From Candidatus Cloacimonadota bacterium (GTDB lineage: Bacteria; Cloacimonadota; Cloacimonadia; Cloacimonadales; TCS61), in NCBI GenBank assembly GCA_021734835.1, contig JAIPIH010000006.1, forward strand, positions 1-64,000: a stretch of 64,000 nucleotides of DNA. The letters are read 5' to 3'. Each line of letters begins with the position of its first letter. The first letter of the stretch is position 1. This document shows positions 60,758-64,000 of this stretch, piece after piece. The notes beneath the pieces were generated by a model. The model ran no database searches. It was not told the origin of the DNA and worked only from the letters and a program-made list of their open reading frames with translations. The position numbers were made by a program, and so were the translations under genes.

Positions 60758-63724
60758 ATGGATCTTAAAGAATTAAATTACTATTATAATAAATTTAAGT
60801 TTGGGGAAGATTATTTTCATGAACTAATGAAACGAAAAGTTCATAACATACTATTAGTTTCAACCTTTTATGATGCTTATATATTTGAACAGGACGGAAG
60901 ACTTTCCGAACAGATCTATGGTGAATATATGCAGCTTAATTTAAGCACAGCACCCCGAATAACAAGTGTTCCAACCGGAGCTCAAGCTCTGGATTTATTA
61001 GAAACGGGTCAATTTGATCTGATAATAACGATGATGAGAATCGGCGATATAACTCCCTTTAAACTAAGCAAGAGAGTCAAAGCAAAATTTCCTGACCTGC
61101 CAATATTACTGCTCATCAATATTTCTAATGATGTCGGAATGATTGATAAAGAAAGTGAAGAGATGAAATATCTAGACAACGTCTTCAGTTGGAACGGTGA
61201 CAGCAAGATCTTTCTAGCAATGATCAAATATGTCGAGGATAAATGGAACGTAAAAAATGATACAGAAATCGGTAATGTCCGGGTTATAATATTAGTTGAA
61301 GATTCAATACACTTTTACTCAATGTTTCACCCTATCTTGTATTCAGAGATACTCAAACAAACACAACGCCTTATTAGTGAAGAGCTTAATGATATAAACA
61401 AGCGATCCAGAATGCGGGGAAGGCCGAAAGTCCTCTTATGTCATACTTATGAAGAAGCAATTAGTCTGTACGAACAATATGAAGATCATGTGATCGCAGT
61501 AATTTCTGATATCCGGTTTTATTATCAAGGTAAAATTCACCCTAAAGCAGGATTGAAACTTATCCGGCATATTAAGAAGCATAATGCTGATTGCCCGATA
61601 TTATTACAATCTTCTGAAATTGAAAATGAAGAAGATGCCGTTAAGCTGGGAGTTGGATTTCTCTACAAAAAATCCAAAACATTACTGCATGATCTTCATA
61701 ACTTTATAATAAACAACTTAGGATTTGGAGATTTTGTTTTTAGAGATAAAAATGGAAATGAAGTCGATAGAGCAAATCTCTTAAAAACTTTTGGAAAAAA
61801 ATTAAAAAGTGTCCCTGAGGAATCTTTGGTTTATCATCACAGGAGGAATCATTTCTCAGCCTGGCTGGTTGCTCACGGAGAATTTAACTTTGCAAAAAGA
61901 GTAAAGAATATTAAGATTGAAGATTTTAAAAATGTTTCCCAATTTAGAAAAACTTTAATAAGAATATTCGAAGAAGTAAAAAAAGTTGGTACGCAAGGAA
62001 AGATAATTCATTTTGAAAAAAATTCATTGGATATAGATGCTGGTATTATCCGGCTGGCAGAAGGCTCTTTCGGGGGGAAAGGACGGGGAATAGCTTTTCT
62101 AAATTCACTTTTTGTAGCGATGGATTTGGAAAGCAAATATGACAATGTTAATGTCAAAATACCGCGGACTTTTATTGTTGGTACAAGCGAATATGATAAA
62201 TTTATTGAATCAAATAGATTAAATTCTTCACAATTAAGTAATAAAACTGATCAACAAATAAAGGAAAAATTTATCACCTGTGAACTTTCCAAAGAGTTAA
62301 ATAAAATTTTATCTGACTTCACTAAGAGAATTAAATATCCAATTGCAATTCGATCTTCGGGACTTTTAGAAGATTCTCAATCTCAACCCTTTGCTGGTAT
62401 CTATGAGACTTATATGCTCCCAAACAATAATAAGAACAGCAAAATTAGATTAGTTCAAATTCAAAATGCAATTAAACTTGTTTTTGCCTCGGTTTTTCTG
62501 GAGAAAGCAAGAAAGTATCTTGAAAGCATAAATTACACACTTGAAGAAGAAAAAATGGCTGTTATCATACAAGAGTGTGTTGGTGAGGAAGTTGATGGAT
62601 ACTATTATCCTAGTATATCAGGAGTAGGGCAATCCTATAATTTCTATCCACCTGCAGATATGAAACACAGTGATGGTATTGCAGCTCTGGCTGTAGGCTT
62701 AGGCAGAGTAGTTGTGGATGGTGAAAGTGTGATGCGCTTCTGCCCGAAATATCCCAGAATAGATTTAATGAAACCTGCAGATATGGTAGCAAATACTCAA
62801 AAATATTTTTATGCGGTGGACTTTTCTTATAAAGAGCAGGATATCATTACTAATGAAGATTCATTTATTAAGAAAATCGATATATCAAATGATTATTTAG
62901 AGAAACACTTTAAACAACTCACTTCAGTTTGGGATTATCAGAATAATCGTTTTCTGGAAGGGAATATTGCTTCCGGTCCGCGAGTACTGACGTTTCGTAA
63001 TCTACTATATTACAATAAAATACCGTTAGCAGAAATCCTGCGAGATTTGTTAGAAATCGGGGAAGTATCATTTGGAGTACCGGTTGAAATCGAATTTGCT
63101 GTTGAATTTAAAAAAGGCAGAAACAAGCATCATGCAGAATTTAATCTTCTACAGGTCAGGCCATTATCAGTTAATCGGGAAAATATCAAAGTCAAACTGG
63201 ATACCCTCAACAGGAATGAACTTCTGATGCTTACTTCAAAAGGTATGGGAAACGGAGTTTTTAAAAATATCAAAGATATTGTTTATATTGATCCGGATAA
63301 ATTTGATAATACGCAGACTATGCAAATTGTTGATGAAATTAGTCAAATCAATAATCATTTACAACGGGTACAGCGTGAATTTATCTTGATAGGACCAGGC
63401 CGCTGGGGAACTCGTGACAGATTTCTGGGAATACCTGTACGTTGGGAACAGATCAATAAAGCGCGAATAATTGTGGAAGCCAGTTTGAAAAACTTTTCGG
63501 TGGAAGCTTCTCAAGGAAGTCATTTCTTTCACAATTTGGTTGCTATGAATGCTTGTTACTTCACTGTTTCCCATACATCAGACATTGATTTTATTGATTG
63601 GGATTGGTTGAAACTGCAGCCTTCTAAACAGAAGGGAAAATACGTTTTTCATGTGATATTGGAGCATCCTATCGTAGTGAAGACAGATGGTAAAACCGGG
63701 TATGCAACTGTATCTAAATCCTAA
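60758..63724 (+). CDS. Two receiver-like domains fused to a PEP/pyruvate-binding (PPDK_N, ATP-grasp-like) domain and a C-terminal domain of unknown function
   Basis: VRVIILVEDSIHFYSMF..VIAVISDIRFYYQGK; EGSFGGKGRGIAFLNSL; YPIAIRSSGLLEDSQSQPFAGIYETYMLPN; FNLLQVRPLS; C-terminal FILIGPGRWGTRDRFLGIPVRWEQI. Confidence 0.8.
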   Translation: MDLKELNYYYNKFKFGEDYFHELMKRKVHNILLVSTFYDAYIFEQDGRLSEQIYGEYMQLNLSTAPRITSVPTGAQALDLLETGQFDLIITMMRIGDITPFKLSKRVKAKFPDLPILLLINISNDVGMIDKESEEMKYLDNVFSWNGDSKIFLAMIKYVEDKWNVKNDTEIGNVRVIILVEDSIHFYSMFHPILYSEILKQTQRLISEELNDINKRSRMRGRPKVLLCHTYEEAISLYEQYEDHVIAVISDIRFYYQGKIHPKAGLKLIRHIKKHNADCPILLQSSEIENEEDAVKLGVGFLYKKSKTLLHDLHNFIINNLGFGDFVFRDKNGNEVDRANLLKTFGKKLKSVPEESLVYHHRRNHFSAWLVAHGEFNFAKRVKNIKIEDFKNVSQFRKTLIRIFEEVKKVGTQGKIIHFEKNSLDIDAGIIRLAEGSFGGKGRGIAFLNSLFVAMDLESKYDNVNVKIPRTFIVGTSEYDKFIESNRLNSSQLSNKTDQQIKEKFITCELSKELNKILSDFTKRIKYPIAIRSSGLLEDSQSQPFAGIYETYMLPNNNKNSKIRLVQIQNAIKLVFASVFLEKARKYLESINYTLEEEKMAVIIQECVGEEVDGYYYPSISGVGQSYNFYPPADMKHSDGIAALAVGLGRVVVDGESVMRFCPKYPRIDLMKPADMVANTQKYFYAVDFSYKEQDIITNEDSFIKKIDISNDYLEKHFKQLTSVWDYQNNRFLEGNIASGPRVLTFRNLLYYNKIPLAEILRDLLEIGEVSFGVPVEIEFAVEFKKGRNKHHAEFNLLQVRPLSVNRENIKVKLDTLNRNELLMLTSKGMGNGVFKNIKDIVYIDPDKFDNTQTMQIVDEISQINNHLQRVQREFILIGPGRWGTRDRFLGIPVRWEQINKARIIVEASLKNFSVEASQGSHFFHNLVAMNACYFTVSHTSDIDFIDWDWLKLQPSKQKGKYVFHVILEHPIVVKTDGKTGYATVSKS

Positions 63725-63820
63725 TTAAAATCACAGTTTGAAAATATTTTTAATTGCTTGACAGCTCTAGCATTAAAAAGAAATTTTTCCCGTATAAAAA
63801 ATAGAAAGAGGGTGGACTTT

Positions 63821-64000
63821 ATGAGTATGAAAGAATTTTTAGCGAACATTGAAGCAAAAAATCCGAACCAACCAGAATTCATGCAAGCTGTATCTGAAGT
63901 AGTTGAATCCATTTGGCCAGTTTATGATGCAAATCCGGTTTACAAAGAAGCCAAAATTTTGGATAGACTTGTGGAACCTGAGCGCGTTATCATGTTCCGT
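63821..64000 (+). CDS. gdhA: NAD(P)-specific glutamate dehydrogenase, N-terminal fragment (runs off window)
   Basis: MKEFLANIEAKNPNQPEFMQAVSEVVESIWPVYDANPVYKEAKILDRLVEPERVIMFR closely matches the GdhA N-terminus; GGTGG SD. Confidence 0.9.
   Translation, partial: MSMKEFLANIEAKNPNQPEFMQAVSEVVESIWPVYDANPVYKEAKILDRLVEPERVIMFR

Noticed and set aside
63721-63912. 63-aa minus-strand ORF
   Set aside because: Antisense to the gdhA start, which has a clear SD and conserved N-terminus.
1-64000. CRISPR arrays, tRNA/rRNA genes, IS elements, prophage, toxin-antitoxin or canonical defence systems
   Set aside because: None recognised by reading the sequence and ORFs; a tRNAscan/minced/DefenseFinder run would be needed to exclude small or divergent cases.

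Overview
AT-rich bacterial chromosome segment, gene-dense and apparently free of mobile elements, CRISPR arrays, rRNA or tRNA genes that I could recognise. From left to right it holds: (i) a minus-strand PAS/two-component signalling cluster and a P-loop ATPase (1-4676); (ii) a degenerate 5'-nucleotidase-like protein, XerC/D, a cyclophilin, LpxH and a DUF4159-like protein (4799-8603); (iii) a plus-strand envelope/regulatory run kdsA-kdsC-lptC-lptA-lptB-rpoN-lpd-lipA-hpf-hprK-ptsH-ptsI-metK (8663-20996); (iv) a ~20.7 kb nucleotide-biosynthesis supercluster pyrD-pyrK-pyrC-pyrEF-pyrB-pyrI-guaB-purM-purL-purQ-[class V PLP enzyme]-purH-purCE-purD-purN-guaA (21117-41860); (v) EF-G, threonine dehydrogenase, acpS, kbl, and a BMP-type nucleoside ABC transporter (41889-51568); (vi) rsmI, ybaB, recR, lipoprotein and outer-membrane genes, a radical SAM protein, a minus-strand glycosyltransferase/flippase-like/beta-barrel cluster, a large REC + PEP/pyruvate-binding protein, and the 5' end of gdhA (51642-64000). 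LPS genes indicate a diderm; an FCB-group (e.g. Cloacimonadota-like) origin is plausible but is only inference. The most striking observation is that several nucleotide-cluster enzymes look like forms best known from eukaryotes: OPRT-OMPDC fusion (UMPS-like), class II PurE fused to PurC (PAICS-like), Tritrichomonas-type IMPDH, and GMP synthetase with an extended human-like C-terminus. The adjacent EF-G is of the mitochondrial/spirochaete type. All family comparisons are from memory, with no searches run.
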